Shown one piece after another: positions 1 to 6,623 of a stretch of DNA of 13,184 nt; the stretch's first letter is position 1, and every line of letters begins with the position of its first letter. The DNA is from DATDSR01 sp036517855 (GTDB lineage: Bacteria; Patescibacteriota; Minisyncoccia; Phycocordibacterales; DATDSR01). The stretch covers positions 1 through 13,184 of the forward strand of contig DATDSR010000030.1 of the NCBI GenBank assembly GCA_036517855.1, in the 5' to 3' direction. The notes beneath the pieces are model-generated. The model had not been told where the DNA came from. It ran no database searches and saw only the letters and a list, made by a program, of their open reading frames with translations. A program made the position numbers and the translations under genes.

Positions 1-505
1 ACTCTCCACTTTGCACACCAACTCGGCCGCGGGGGCCATCCCACGACTCATTGATATGGGGGCGGAACCGTTCTTGCTCACCTCGACGATAAACGTGATT
101 ATTGCCCAGCGTTTGGTGCGCAAACTCTCTGACAGCAAAGAAGCGTACAAATTGACAGAGGCGGAGCTCAAGGATCTCGAGGGTTACGTCAATCTAGATC
201 TTGTGCTTGAGGCGTTAAAAAAGGAAAAAATTGTGGAGAAAAATGTGACCTGGAAGACAGTCGAATTCTTCAAACCCAGAAAGACGAGCACCACTGCAGA
301 TGGCTATGGCGGCCGACTTGGTATCTACGAGATTTTTGGCGTGTCGACCGCCATTCAAAAGCTTATCAACGAGCGCGCTACGAGTGATGAGATTAACACG
401 CAAGCACGTGGGGAGGGTATGTTAACCATGGTTGAGGACGGTATCTTCAAAGCCGTCCAAGGCCTGACTAGCATCGAGGAAGTCTTTAGAGTGGCCAACA
501 ATTAG
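1..505 (+). CDS. pilB: Type IV pilus assembly ATPase, C-terminal part (PilB/GspE family), 5' truncated by window start
   Basis: The reading frame is open from base 2, so this is the C-terminal ~167 residues of a longer protein. It opens with STLHTNSAAGAIPRLIDMG, which matches the conserved His-box segment just after Walker B in secretion/pilus ATPases, followed by AEPFLL and AQRLVRKL. Further on, GRLGIYEIF matches the family's conserved C-terminal GR(I/V)GIYEV element. PilB hexamers at the cytoplasmic face drive pilus extension through PilC. Next to pilC and pseudopilins, an extension ATPase is the best reading, although a PilT- or GspE-like role cannot be excluded without the N-terminus. Oddity: the tetracysteine zinc site common in PilB/GspE is absent. 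Where CPxC is usual after LVRKL the sequence is SDSK, and where the second Cys pair is usual it reads PRKTSTTADG. The stop lies one base before the pilC start. Confidence 0.9.
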   Translation, partial: LSTLHTNSAAGAIPRLIDMGAEPFLLTSTINVIIAQRLVRKLSDSKEAYKLTEAELKDLEGYVNLDLVLEALKKEKIVEKNVTWKTVEFFKPRKTSTTADGYGGRLGIYEIFGVSTAIQKLINERATSDEINTQARGEGMLTMVEDGIFKAVQGLTSIEEVFRVANN

Positions 506-506
506 T

Positions 507-1721
507 ATGAAGTTTGTATATACCGCAGTTAGGGATGGAGTCAAAGAGACGGGGACGGCTGAGGCCTCTGATAAGTTTGCCCTGGCCAAAGATCTTAAGA
601 ACAAAGGTGTCACAGTTCTTAGCGTCGAACCGGAGGCTAGCAAGGGCCATTTTTTCGCGAAGCTCTCAAGCAAGTTCTCGACGATTAGTTTTAAAGAGAA
701 GATATTTTTCATTGGCAATCTAAGCGAGATGCTTAGTGCGGGACTCTCTCTTACTCGCGCGCTCAAGGTTTCCCTCAAGCAGACGAAGAATACCAAGATG
801 AAAAATGTCATAATCGCTGTGACAGACTCGGTTGATAAAGGCGGGAGTTTTGCGGAGGCCCTAGCACGCTTCCCAAAGATTTTTCCTCCCACAACGATTG
901 CCATGGTTGAGGCAGGAGAGAAGTCCGGTCGCGTGCCCGAGGCGCTTCAAATAGTTTCCAACCAAATGCTTAAGACATACAATTTGCGCAAGAAGATTCG
1001 TGGCGCTCTCACTTACCCGGCCATTGTTATTTTGGCTATGATAGGTATCGCCGTAATGATGCTTGTGTACATCGTGCCCACACTCGCCGCCACATTCAAA
1101 GAATTGGGGGCCGAGTTGCCTCTTTCAACCCGTTTTATCATCGGCTTCTCTGATTTTCTAACCGGGCACTATCTCTACGCTATCCTATTATTTGCTGTGC
1201 TTTGTTTATGTTTTTACTATGGCCGCAAAGTCGCTTTCGTTCGAAGACTCTGGGCCTGGTTTCTCATCCATGCTCCGTTATTTGGCCATATTATTAAAGA
1301 GACAAACTCGGCAGTCACGGCGCGTACCCTTTCTTCTCTTCTTGCTTCGGGGGTAGATATCGTAGCGGCCCTCTCTATCACTGAGCGTGTTTTGCAAAAC
1401 CCTTACTATAAAGAGGTTATTCAAAAAGCAATCATTGCCGTACCTAAAGGCGATACCCTTTCCGTAGTGTTTGGTGGTAAAGGGGCCGAGAAGCTCTACC
1501 CGCCATTTGTAGGCGAGATGATGAGTGTTGGTGAGGAAACGGGCAAGTTGCCCGAGATGCTCGGGAAGCTTGCCCAATTTTACGAAAATGAAGTCGAGGC
1601 TGTGGTCAAAGATCTTTCCACCATCATCGAACCTCTCATCATGCTCTTTGTGGGAGCAGGTGTAGGCTTTTTCGCCCTTGCCATGATTCAACCAATTTAT
1701 TCAGTTGGGAATAATTTATAA
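507..1721 (+). CDS. pilC: Type IV pilus inner-membrane platform protein PilC (T2SS F family)
   Basis: 404 residues, the normal length for the family. Two repeated T2SSF domains are visible: domain 1 at about residues 66-190 carries GEKSGRVPEAL (137-147), and domain 2 at about 268-392 carries the matching GEETGKLPEML (342-352). Each domain ends in a hydrophobic span, at about 170-192 and 374-396 (the latter starting IEPLIMLFVGAG), and a third span lies at about 222-238. PilC is the cytoplasmic-membrane platform that couples the PilB motor to pilin polymerisation. The start ATG is one base after the pilB stop, and the stop is three bases before the first pseudopilin, so translation within one operon is likely. 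Family knowledge supplies the role; the domain repeat and motifs are seen directly. Confidence 0.95.
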   Translation: MKFVYTAVRDGVKETGTAEASDKFALAKDLKNKGVTVLSVEPEASKGHFFAKLSSKFSTISFKEKIFFIGNLSEMLSAGLSLTRALKVSLKQTKNTKMKNVIIAVTDSVDKGGSFAEALARFPKIFPPTTIAMVEAGEKSGRVPEALQIVSNQMLKTYNLRKKIRGALTYPAIVILAMIGIAVMMLVYIVPTLAATFKELGAELPLSTRFIIGFSDFLTGHYLYAILLFAVLCLCFYYGRKVAFVRRLWAWFLIHAPLFGHIIKETNSAVTARTLSSLLASGVDIVAALSITERVLQNPYYKEVIQKAIIAVPKGDTLSVVFGGKGAEKLYPPFVGEMMSVGEETGKLPEMLGKLAQFYENEVEAVVKDLSTIIEPLIMLFVGAGVGFFALAMIQPIYSVGNNL

Positions 1722-1724
1722 TCA

Positions 1725-2177
1725 ATGAAAAATAAAGGTTTTACTTTGCTTGAGATTGTGATTGTTCTGGGGGTGGTTATGATTATTGCTGCGATGGCCA
1801 TTACTTCCTTAGGCCGCTTTCGCAAGAACGCTGCTCTTGACGCGGCTCGCCAGGATATAATTACTGCCTTGCATGAAGCACGCGAACTAACTTTAAGTTC
1901 CAAAGATGCTACCGTGTATGGGGTTCACGTCGAAACGGATAGGGTGGTTCGCTTCACAGGTGCCCTCTTTGCTACAAGCACACCAAGCAATGTGGTGTAT
2001 CTATTTGACCCACGCGTGCGGATGGTTAGTCTTACTTTCATCGGCGGTGGTTCCGACGTTATATTTAGGCGATTGACTGGTGAATCAAACAAATCGGGCG
2101 CTATTGTGGTTGCTGTTTATGGTTCTGATAACTTGCGCTCCACAACGACAGTTTCGTTAAGTGGTATAATACAGTGA
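1725..2177 (+). CDS. Type IV pseudopilin with prepilin signal (GspH/FimT-like)
   Basis: 150 residues. The N-terminus MKNKGFTLLEIVIVLGVVMI is a textbook type III prepilin signal: a short basic leader, cleavage expected between Gly5 and Phe6, Glu at mature position 5, then a hydrophobic helix of about 20 residues. The helix continues as RKNAALDAARQDIITALHEA, the amphipathic pattern of GspH/FimT-type minor pilins, followed by a Ser/Thr/Val-rich beta domain. It should be processed by a prepilin peptidase not encoded in this window and inserted in the pilus or its initiating tip complex. The start lies three bases after the pilC stop. Major pilin versus minor pseudopilin cannot be settled from sequence alone, but the FimT-like helix and its place next to other pseudopilins favour a minor one. 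Confidence 0.88.
   Translation: MKNKGFTLLEIVIVLGVVMIIAAMAITSLGRFRKNAALDAARQDIITALHEARELTLSSKDATVYGVHVETDRVVRFTGALFATSTPSNVVYLFDPRVRMVSLTFIGGGSDVIFRRLTGESNKSGAIVVAVYGSDNLRSTTTVSLSGIIQ
2162..2170 (+). promoter_or_regulatory. Possible internal extended -10 promoter
   Basis: TGGTATAAT: TG at 2162-2163, then a perfect TATAAT hexamer at 2165-2170, inside the last codons of the first pseudopilin. Initiation would fall near 2177, giving a leader of about 20 nt with GAGGG (2175-2179) before the next gene at 2197. No convincing -35 was seen. This could give extra transcription of the downstream pilus genes. It is a sequence match only. Confidence 0.4.
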
Positions 2178-2196
2178 GGGTAATGTTAAATCGCAA

Positions 2197-2694
2197 ATGG
2201 TAAATGTAAAAAATGGGAAGAGGGGGTTTGGATTAATCGAGATTCTTGTAGGTCTCTCAATCTTGTCGTTGTCGTTCTTCTCTTTATTGCTGGTTGGTCG
2301 CAATGTTTCGCGCCTTTCGGCAAGCACCACCCGGTCTCTTCAGGCTGACTTTCTACTTGAAGAAGGGTTGGAGGCTCTGCGTTCGATTCGCGACCGTGGT
2401 TGGACAGCTAATATTGCAAATCTCTCGCTCTCATCGACCTCGTATTATCTAGATTTCTCTACGACAAGTTCGCGCTGGACAAGCACCACGACAGCTGGGG
2501 TGATTGATGAAACTTTCTGGCGGACTTTTGTTGTTAGTTCAGTTTCGCGCGATGCCAGTGATGATATTACACTTTCGGGGGGTACAGTTGATCCCAATAC
2601 CAAGAAGTTTACTGTCATCCTAGCGTGGAAGGGCGTGTCTGCTACCACAACAAGTTCTATTAGCACTTACCTTACCAACTATTTCAATGATTAA
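2197..2694 (+). CDS. Type IV pseudopilin (PilV/GspI-like)
   Basis: 165 residues. The leader MVNVKNGKRG precedes FGLIEILVGLSIL, so cleavage is expected after Gly10 with Glu at mature position 5; Gly-Phe-Gly replaces the usual Gly-Phe-Thr. The helix leads into a stretch with LLEEGLEALRSIRDRGW, which resembles the region following the helix in PilV/GspI-type minor pseudopilins. The remainder is rich in Ser and Thr, which is common in extracellular pilin domains of this lineage. The upstream gap is 19 nt with a purine-rich GAGGG some 17 nt before the ATG, far for a ribosome binding site. The next gene overlaps its end by 8 nt. The prepilin signal is seen directly; the PilV assignment is inferred from position and the EGLEALRSIR element. 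Confidence 0.85.
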   Translation: MVNVKNGKRGFGLIEILVGLSILSLSFFSLLLVGRNVSRLSASTTRSLQADFLLEEGLEALRSIRDRGWTANIANLSLSSTSYYLDFSTTSSRWTSTTTAGVIDETFWRTFVVSSVSRDASDDITLSGGTVDPNTKKFTVILAWKGVSATTTSSISTYLTNYFND

Positions 2695-3184
2695 AACGAG
2701 GGGTTTTACTATCCCCGAACTCTTGGTCTACGCGGCGATAATGGGTTTTGTAACGGCTTTTGTCATCGGCGGGATGCTTTCACTCAATAAATCTGTTGTA
2801 GTCTCGCGAGCTTCACGTGATGTTAATATTTCGGCAGCCACGGCCCTTGAGCGCATGGTGCGTGAGCTCAAAGATGCTTCAGGGGTGGTAGAGGTTGCTT
2901 CGGTGCTCGGTGTTAACCCAGGCGTCCTTACTATTACGACTACAAATGCAAGCACGACCGGTGGGACGATGAAATTCTCTCTCTCGGGCGGCCAGATTAT
3001 GCTTACAACTAACGCAACAAGTTCTTTAACCGCCGGTAGCGTTAATGTTTCACGCTTAGTTTTTTATAATGCTACGTCTACCAACTCGAGTGCAGTTCGC
3101 ATTGAAATGACAGTCTTAAGCACGAGCACTCAAAATCGCTATTATTATGACACCGCAGTGTTACGCGAGAGCTATGTACAATAG
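2687..3184 (+). CDS. Type IV pseudopilin (PilW/GspJ-like)
   Basis: 165 residues beginning MIKTRGFTIPELLVYAAIMG: a basic leader, predicted cleavage after Gly6, and Glu at mature position 5 (Glu11), with Pro just before it. After the hydrophobic helix comes SRASRDVNISAATALERMVRELKDASGV, a pattern typical of GspJ/PilW-type minor pseudopilins, then a Thr/Ser-rich beta region. It starts 8 nt inside the end of the preceding pseudopilin (ATGATTAA overlap) and its end overlaps the next gene, which implies translational coupling. Together with the two preceding genes it gives an H/I/J-like trio, the usual set that primes pilus assembly. The exact subfamily is an inference. Confidence 0.85.
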   Translation: MIKTRGFTIPELLVYAAIMGFVTAFVIGGMLSLNKSVVVSRASRDVNISAATALERMVRELKDASGVVEVASVLGVNPGVLTITTTNASTTGGTMKFSLSGGQIMLTTNATSSLTAGSVNVSRLVFYNATSTNSSAVRIEMTVLSTSTQNRYYYDTAVLRESYVQ

Positions 3185-4490
3185 AGGGCAAGCCCCTCGA
3201 ATGAACTCGGGGCAAGCAGTTATTTTGCCCATCCTTGTCGTACTCCTAATCGCTTTCACTCTTGCTGGGCGCGCCGCGCGCCCAGCCTTAAGAGACACAC
3301 AACTCGCCCGCGAGCTTCAAGGGTCAAAACGAGCTGGAGCCCTGGCCGATGCCGGGGCAGAAGATATTTCCTATCGGATTAGGAAGGCAATGCAATATGG
3401 CGTTGTTGAGTACGTGCCACTTGGTGACTTTTTCGCAATCACAACTGTGAGTACAAATCCGGACGGTTCTCAAAAGACCGTGTCGGGCTTGGGGAGTGAT
3501 GGGAGTAATACTCGCCAAAAAACGACCAATCTAACCAAAGGTGACCAGGTCGATTTCAATTACGCGGTACAGGCTGGTAATGGCGGTTTTACCATGGCTA
3601 ACACTTCATCAATCAAGGGCAATCTTTATTCCAATGGTCCGGTGGTTGGCTTAAACAGTACAAAGATATACGGTAGCGTTGTTTCGGCCGGGCCAACCGG
3701 ACTTATAAACGGGGTGCATTCTACCAGTACTGGATACGCGCATACTATCACTTCCGCCACCTTGGATGGTTCCGCTTATTATCAGAGTATTTCTGGTTCG
3801 ACGGTGCATGGTTCCTCGTGTCCGAATTCTTACTGTTATCCGGGCACCCCAGACAAGCCCACTACCACTTTCCCCATATCAGACGCACAGATTGCCGAGT
3901 GGGAGGCTCAAGCAGAGGCTGGCGGTGTCTACAGTGGTACCTGCCCCTACCAAATCACAACCACTGTTACCATCGGCCCCATGAAGATTCCTTGCAATAT
4001 GGAGATTTCAAACAATGCCACAGTCACATTTGCTGGGATGGTTTGGGTGGTGGGCAATATCAGTTTTAAAAACAGTAACTCCATCAAACTTGACCCGGCA
4101 CTCGGGGCAAAAAGCATCGCTATTATTGCCGACGATCCTGCTAATCGCACAACTGGCAGTACTGTATCTATAGCCAACTCAACCACCTTCCAGAATTCGG
4201 GGGTTAAGGGCTCATTCTTCTTTCTAATATCTGGCAACACTTCGTCAGAAAGTGGAGGCGGTACTACGGCCATAGATCTATCAAATTCGGCCACAGGGCC
4301 AGTGGTGCTATACTCTAATCATGGCAAGATTAGTCTTGGCAACAACAGCCAGCTGAAATCTGTCACGGGCCACCTTATTAGTATGAGCAACAGCGCACAA
4401 CTTATTTACGACGATGGTCTCGAAAGTGCGCTCTTTGATACTGGTCCTGGGGGCTCGTGGAATGTGGTAAACTGGAAGGAAACACAATGA
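3174..4490 (+). CDS. PilX-like membrane-anchored pilus-associated surface protein, copy 1 of a tandem pair
   Basis: 438 residues from the ATG at 3174, which overlaps the preceding stop by 11 nt. I prefer this start to the in-frame ATG at 3147 because the paralogue next door starts at the equivalent point. One hydrophobic anchor lies at about residues 14-32, preceded by SGQAV rather than a Gly-Phe/Glu5 prepilin signal. A basic region GSKRAGALADAGAED follows, resembling PilX N-terminal regions. The rest is Gly/Ser/Asn-rich with short repeating strands such as SIKGNLYSNG, KIYGSVVSAGP and MVWVVGNISFKNS, suggesting a beta-helix or bactofilin-like extracellular fold. Cys257 and Cys274 are conserved in the paralogue; Cys216 and Cys221 occur only here. 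It probably acts as a pilus-tip or surface adhesin subunit, which is inference. A short palindromic repeat is translated in its N-terminus, and a GC-rich hairpin lies just after the anchor. Confidence 0.82.
   Translation: MYNRGQAPRMNSGQAVILPILVVLLIAFTLAGRAARPALRDTQLARELQGSKRAGALADAGAEDISYRIRKAMQYGVVEYVPLGDFFAITTVSTNPDGSQKTVSGLGSDGSNTRQKTTNLTKGDQVDFNYAVQAGNGGFTMANTSSIKGNLYSNGPVVGLNSTKIYGSVVSAGPTGLINGVHSTSTGYAHTITSATLDGSAYYQSISGSTVHGSSCPNSYCYPGTPDKPTTTFPISDAQIAEWEAQAEAGGVYSGTCPYQITTTVTIGPMKIPCNMEISNNATVTFAGMVWVVGNISFKNSNSIKLDPALGAKSIAIIADDPANRTTGSTVSIANSTTFQNSGVKGSFFFLISGNTSSESGGGTTAIDLSNSATGPVVLYSNHGKISLGNNSQLKSVTGHLISMSNSAQLIYDDGLESALFDTGPGGSWNVVNWKETQ
3186..3217. repeat. Short in-frame repeat element (GQA-coding ends), copy 1
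   Basis: Two direct GGGCAAGC octamers (3186-3193 and 3210-3217) lie 24 bp apart and enclose CCCCTCGA and CTCGGGG arms that can pair imperfectly. It is translated as GQAPRMNSGQA near the N-terminus of the first surface protein. The second surface gene carries a matching unit at the same place. From memory, similar units appear translated in many CPR proteins; I could not search for that here. Confidence 0.6.
3264..3286. repeat. Perfect GC-rich inverted repeat inside coding sequence
   Basis: GCTGGGCGCG (3264-3273) and CGCGCCCAGC (3277-3286) are perfect 10-bp reverse complements around a 3-nt loop CCG. An outer CTCTT/AAGAG pair (3259-3263 with 3290-3294) extends the stem past a 3-nt bulge. It encodes residues just after the membrane anchor. 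The paralogous gene has no palindrome at the same codons although the proteins align without a gap. Confidence 0.7.
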
Positions 4491-5812
4491 ATAAAGGCAA
4501 CAAACAATCGGGCCAAGCCCCTCGACTTAGCTCGGGGCAGGCGGTCATCATCCCCGTTACAGTCTTGATGCTTATCGCCCTTTCCTTGATAGCCAGAGCT
4601 ACTCGGCCTGTCAAAACAGAAGCCGAACTTGCCCGCGGTTTACTAAGTTCTAAACAAGCCGGAGCCCTTGCCGATGCTGGTAGTGAAGATGTGACTTATC
4701 GGGTGAAGCGGGCCAAACAATACAACACAACAGAATATGTTTTACTAAACAATCTTATCGCGACGACTACGGTTAGTACCGACTTAATTACGGGAGTAAA
4801 AACGATCTTGGCCTTGGGTAACATAGACAGTCGCATTCGTCAAAAAGCGATTAATTTAGTCAAAGGGGACCAAGTCGAATTTAACTATGGTATGCAAGTA
4901 GGTGCCGGTGGTCTCTCTATGGCCAACACATCGTCGGTCGCCGGCAACATATATTCCAATGGTTCTGCGACTGGCGATGGCAATACTATTACCGGGTCAG
5001 TGGTTTCAGCCGGCCCAACTGGCTTGATTGACAACCTCCGTACCTCGGGTGATATGTACGCTCACACCATCAGCAATTCTACCGTGGGTCGGGACGCGTA
5101 TTACCAGAATATTTCGAACACCTTTGTGGCTAGAACTGCGTACCCAGGCAGTCTTGATAAAGCTACTGCCACGATGCCCATCTCCGACGCCCAAATCGCC
5201 GAGTGGGAGGCAATAGCCGCCACAAATCCGATCCTGACTTGCCCGTACTCGATTTCGAGTGGCACGGTTATTCTAGGGCCGGCCAAAATAGCCTGCGATG
5301 TGGAGATTTCGGGCAACAGCACGCGAGTTACTCTTGCAGGTATGGTTTGGGTAACTGGTAAGATTACATTCAAAAATAGCCCCACCATAAGTGTGGATAG
5401 CGCTCTCGGGTCAAACAGTGTGGCCATTATCGCCGACAATCCCCTCAATCGCAACACCTCCAGTAATATCGAAATTCAAAATTCAACCACGTTCACTGGT
5501 TCTGGCACGCCGGGTTCTTTCATATTCCTTATTTCAGGCAACACTAATGCTGAAAGTCCTCCACCCGGGCCCATGGGTGGAGGTGTTGTCGCTATCAACT
5601 TGCAGAATTCGGCCAACGGGGCGGTGATACTTTACTCTAACCATGGCAAAATCAGCATTGCTAATTCAGCACAGGTAAAAGCGGTAGTAGGCTATAAGGT
5701 GGCTATGGCCAATACCGCCCAACTTATCTACAACGACGGTCTTGAGAGCGCCCTCTTTGATACCGGCCCCGGCGGTTCATGGAACGTGAGTTCGTGGAAA
5801 GAGACCCAGTAA
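4487..5812 (+). CDS. PilX-like membrane-anchored pilus-associated surface protein, copy 2 of a tandem pair
   Basis: 441 residues from the ATG at 4487, which overlaps the previous stop as ATGA. A GGAAGGA ribosome binding site at 4474-4480, six bases upstream, decides this start over an in-frame GTG at 4457. The protein aligns with its upstream neighbour over its whole length. Shared segments include AGALADAG, MANTSS, PISDAQIAEWEA, SNHGKIS and an identical C-terminal DGLESALFDTGPGGSWNV. It has one anchor at about residues 19-37 and no Glu5 prepilin signal. It keeps the Cys pair of the CPY...C region but lacks the extra Cys pair of copy 1, and it has a Pro/Gly-rich insert (PPPGPMGGG) near residue 365. 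The likely role is a cell-surface or pilus-tip component made together with the pilus; this is inferred from context. It ends the pilus operon. Confidence 0.82.
   Translation: MNKGNKQSGQAPRLSSGQAVIIPVTVLMLIALSLIARATRPVKTEAELARGLLSSKQAGALADAGSEDVTYRVKRAKQYNTTEYVLLNNLIATTTVSTDLITGVKTILALGNIDSRIRQKAINLVKGDQVEFNYGMQVGAGGLSMANTSSVAGNIYSNGSATGDGNTITGSVVSAGPTGLIDNLRTSGDMYAHTISNSTVGRDAYYQNISNTFVARTAYPGSLDKATATMPISDAQIAEWEAIAATNPILTCPYSISSGTVILGPAKIACDVEISGNSTRVTLAGMVWVTGKITFKNSPTISVDSALGSNSVAIIADNPLNRNTSSNIEIQNSTTFTGSGTPGSFIFLISGNTNAESPPPGPMGGGVVAINLQNSANGAVILYSNHGKISIANSAQVKAVVGYKVAMANTAQLIYNDGLESALFDTGPGGSWNVSSWKETQ
4510..4542. repeat. Short in-frame repeat element (GQA-coding ends), copy 2
   Basis: Same organisation as the element at 3186-3217: GGGCCAAGC and GGGGCAGGC direct ends around CCCCTCGACTTAGCTCGGGG, in which CCC-(T)-CGA can pair with TCGGGG around a short loop. 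It is translated as SGQAPRLSSGQA, so SGQA is present twice. Both tandem paralogues carry it at the same codon position, so it probably predates the duplication. Confidence 0.6.
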
Positions 5813-5816
5813 TTTT

Positions 5817-5825
5817 TGCTATACT
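5817..5825 (+). promoter_or_regulatory. Extended -10 promoter for a near-leaderless tpiA transcript
   Basis: TG (5817-5818) one base before TATACT (5820-5825), five of six matching TATAAT, with only six bases between the hexamer and the tpiA ATG. Initiation would be at or next to the A of the ATG. No -35 match and no Shine-Dalgarno sequence were seen, which fits leaderless translation. It marks a new transcription unit after the pilus operon. Confidence 0.6.
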
Positions 5826-5831
5826 ACCCCA

Positions 5832-6623
5832 ATGCCTTCGGAGAGGAAACAAAAAAAGCTGGTGGTGGCTAATTGGAAGATGAATCCTCCTGCACTGGTG
5901 GATGCCGTGCGCCTTTTCAGTGAGGCCAAGAAGACGGCTGGGCGGGCGGCTCTTGTGCAAACTGTTATTTGCCCGCCAGCACTTTATCTTTCTGGTCTGG
6001 CAGAACTTGTCTCTGGTCATCGTTTGGTACTTGGCGCGCAGGACTGTTTTTGGGAGCGATTGGGCGCCTTCACGGGGGAAATAAGTCCTGCTCAACTTTC
6101 GTCGCTGGGAGTACGTTATGTGATATTGGGTCACTCCGAGCGTCGCGCCTTGGGGGAGACCGACGAAATTATTGCCAAGAAGGTTGCCGCCGCTCTCAAG
6201 GAAGGCCTGGTGACTATTATATGTGTAGGCGAGGAGTATCGTGATGAAAGCGGGACATATTTCAATATTGTACAGTCGCAAATCGAGGCTACGCTTGCCA
6301 AGATTCCCCGTCGTTACTTTCTGAATGTTGTGGTCGCCTATGAACCAGTTTGGGCAATCTCCTCTCACGCTACCGGGGTTGAATCAGTTGCTGACATGCT
6401 ACAGATGAGCATCTTTATTCGCAAAGTTTTGGCTGGTATGTGCGGAAAAGATCTGGCCGCCAAGTTGCCAGTGCTCTATGGTGGCTCGGTTGACGAGCGC
6501 TCTGTGGTGGGTTTTGTAAAAGAGGCGGGGGTGGACGGTTTCCTTGTGGGCAAAGCTAGTCTCTTGCCCGAATCTTTCAGCGCGATAATAAAAAATGTTA
6601 ACGAAGCTGCCGGCTCTCTCTAG
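5832..6623 (+). CDS. tpiA: Triosephosphate isomerase
   Basis: 263 residues, the normal length. It interconverts dihydroxyacetone phosphate and glyceraldehyde 3-phosphate in cytosolic glycolysis. Visible motifs are VVANWKMN with Asn14 and catalytic Lys16, ILGHSERR with catalytic His101, AYEPVW with catalytic Glu171, YGGSV at 216-220, and DGFLVGKASL at the phosphate-binding end. Oddity: the flexible lid after EPVW is AISSHATG instead of the usual AIGTGK, so the family's lid Gly-Thr-Gly-Lys is replaced. There is no Shine-Dalgarno sequence; an extended -10 lies directly upstream, so the message is probably leaderless. It overlaps pgk by 29 nt, placing two neighbouring glycolytic steps in one operon. 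Confidence 0.97.
   Translation: MPSERKQKKLVVANWKMNPPALVDAVRLFSEAKKTAGRAALVQTVICPPALYLSGLAELVSGHRLVLGAQDCFWERLGAFTGEISPAQLSSLGVRYVILGHSERRALGETDEIIAKKVAAALKEGLVTIICVGEEYRDESGTYFNIVQSQIEATLAKIPRRYFLNVVVAYEPVWAISSHATGVESVADMLQMSIFIRKVLAGMCGKDLAAKLPVLYGGSVDERSVVGFVKEAGVDGFLVGKASLLPESFSAIIKNVNEAAGSL

Noticed and set aside
1717..1722. Perfect TATAAT just before the first pseudopilin
   Set aside because: It ends only two bases before the ATG, so initiation would fall inside the gene; it also overlaps the pilC stop within a tight operon.
3147..3173. An upstream ATG for the first surface protein
   Set aside because: It lies deep inside the preceding pseudopilin, and the paralogue starts at the position matching ATG 3174, with the same short leader before GQAPR.
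4457..4486. A GTG start for the second surface protein
   Set aside because: ATG 4487 has a GGAAGGA ribosome binding site at six bases and the ATGA stop-start overlap with the gene before.
5724..6368. A long minus-strand reading frame opposite tpiA
   Set aside because: It is the antisense shadow of a clearly identified triosephosphate isomerase gene, with no recognisable protein motif of its own.
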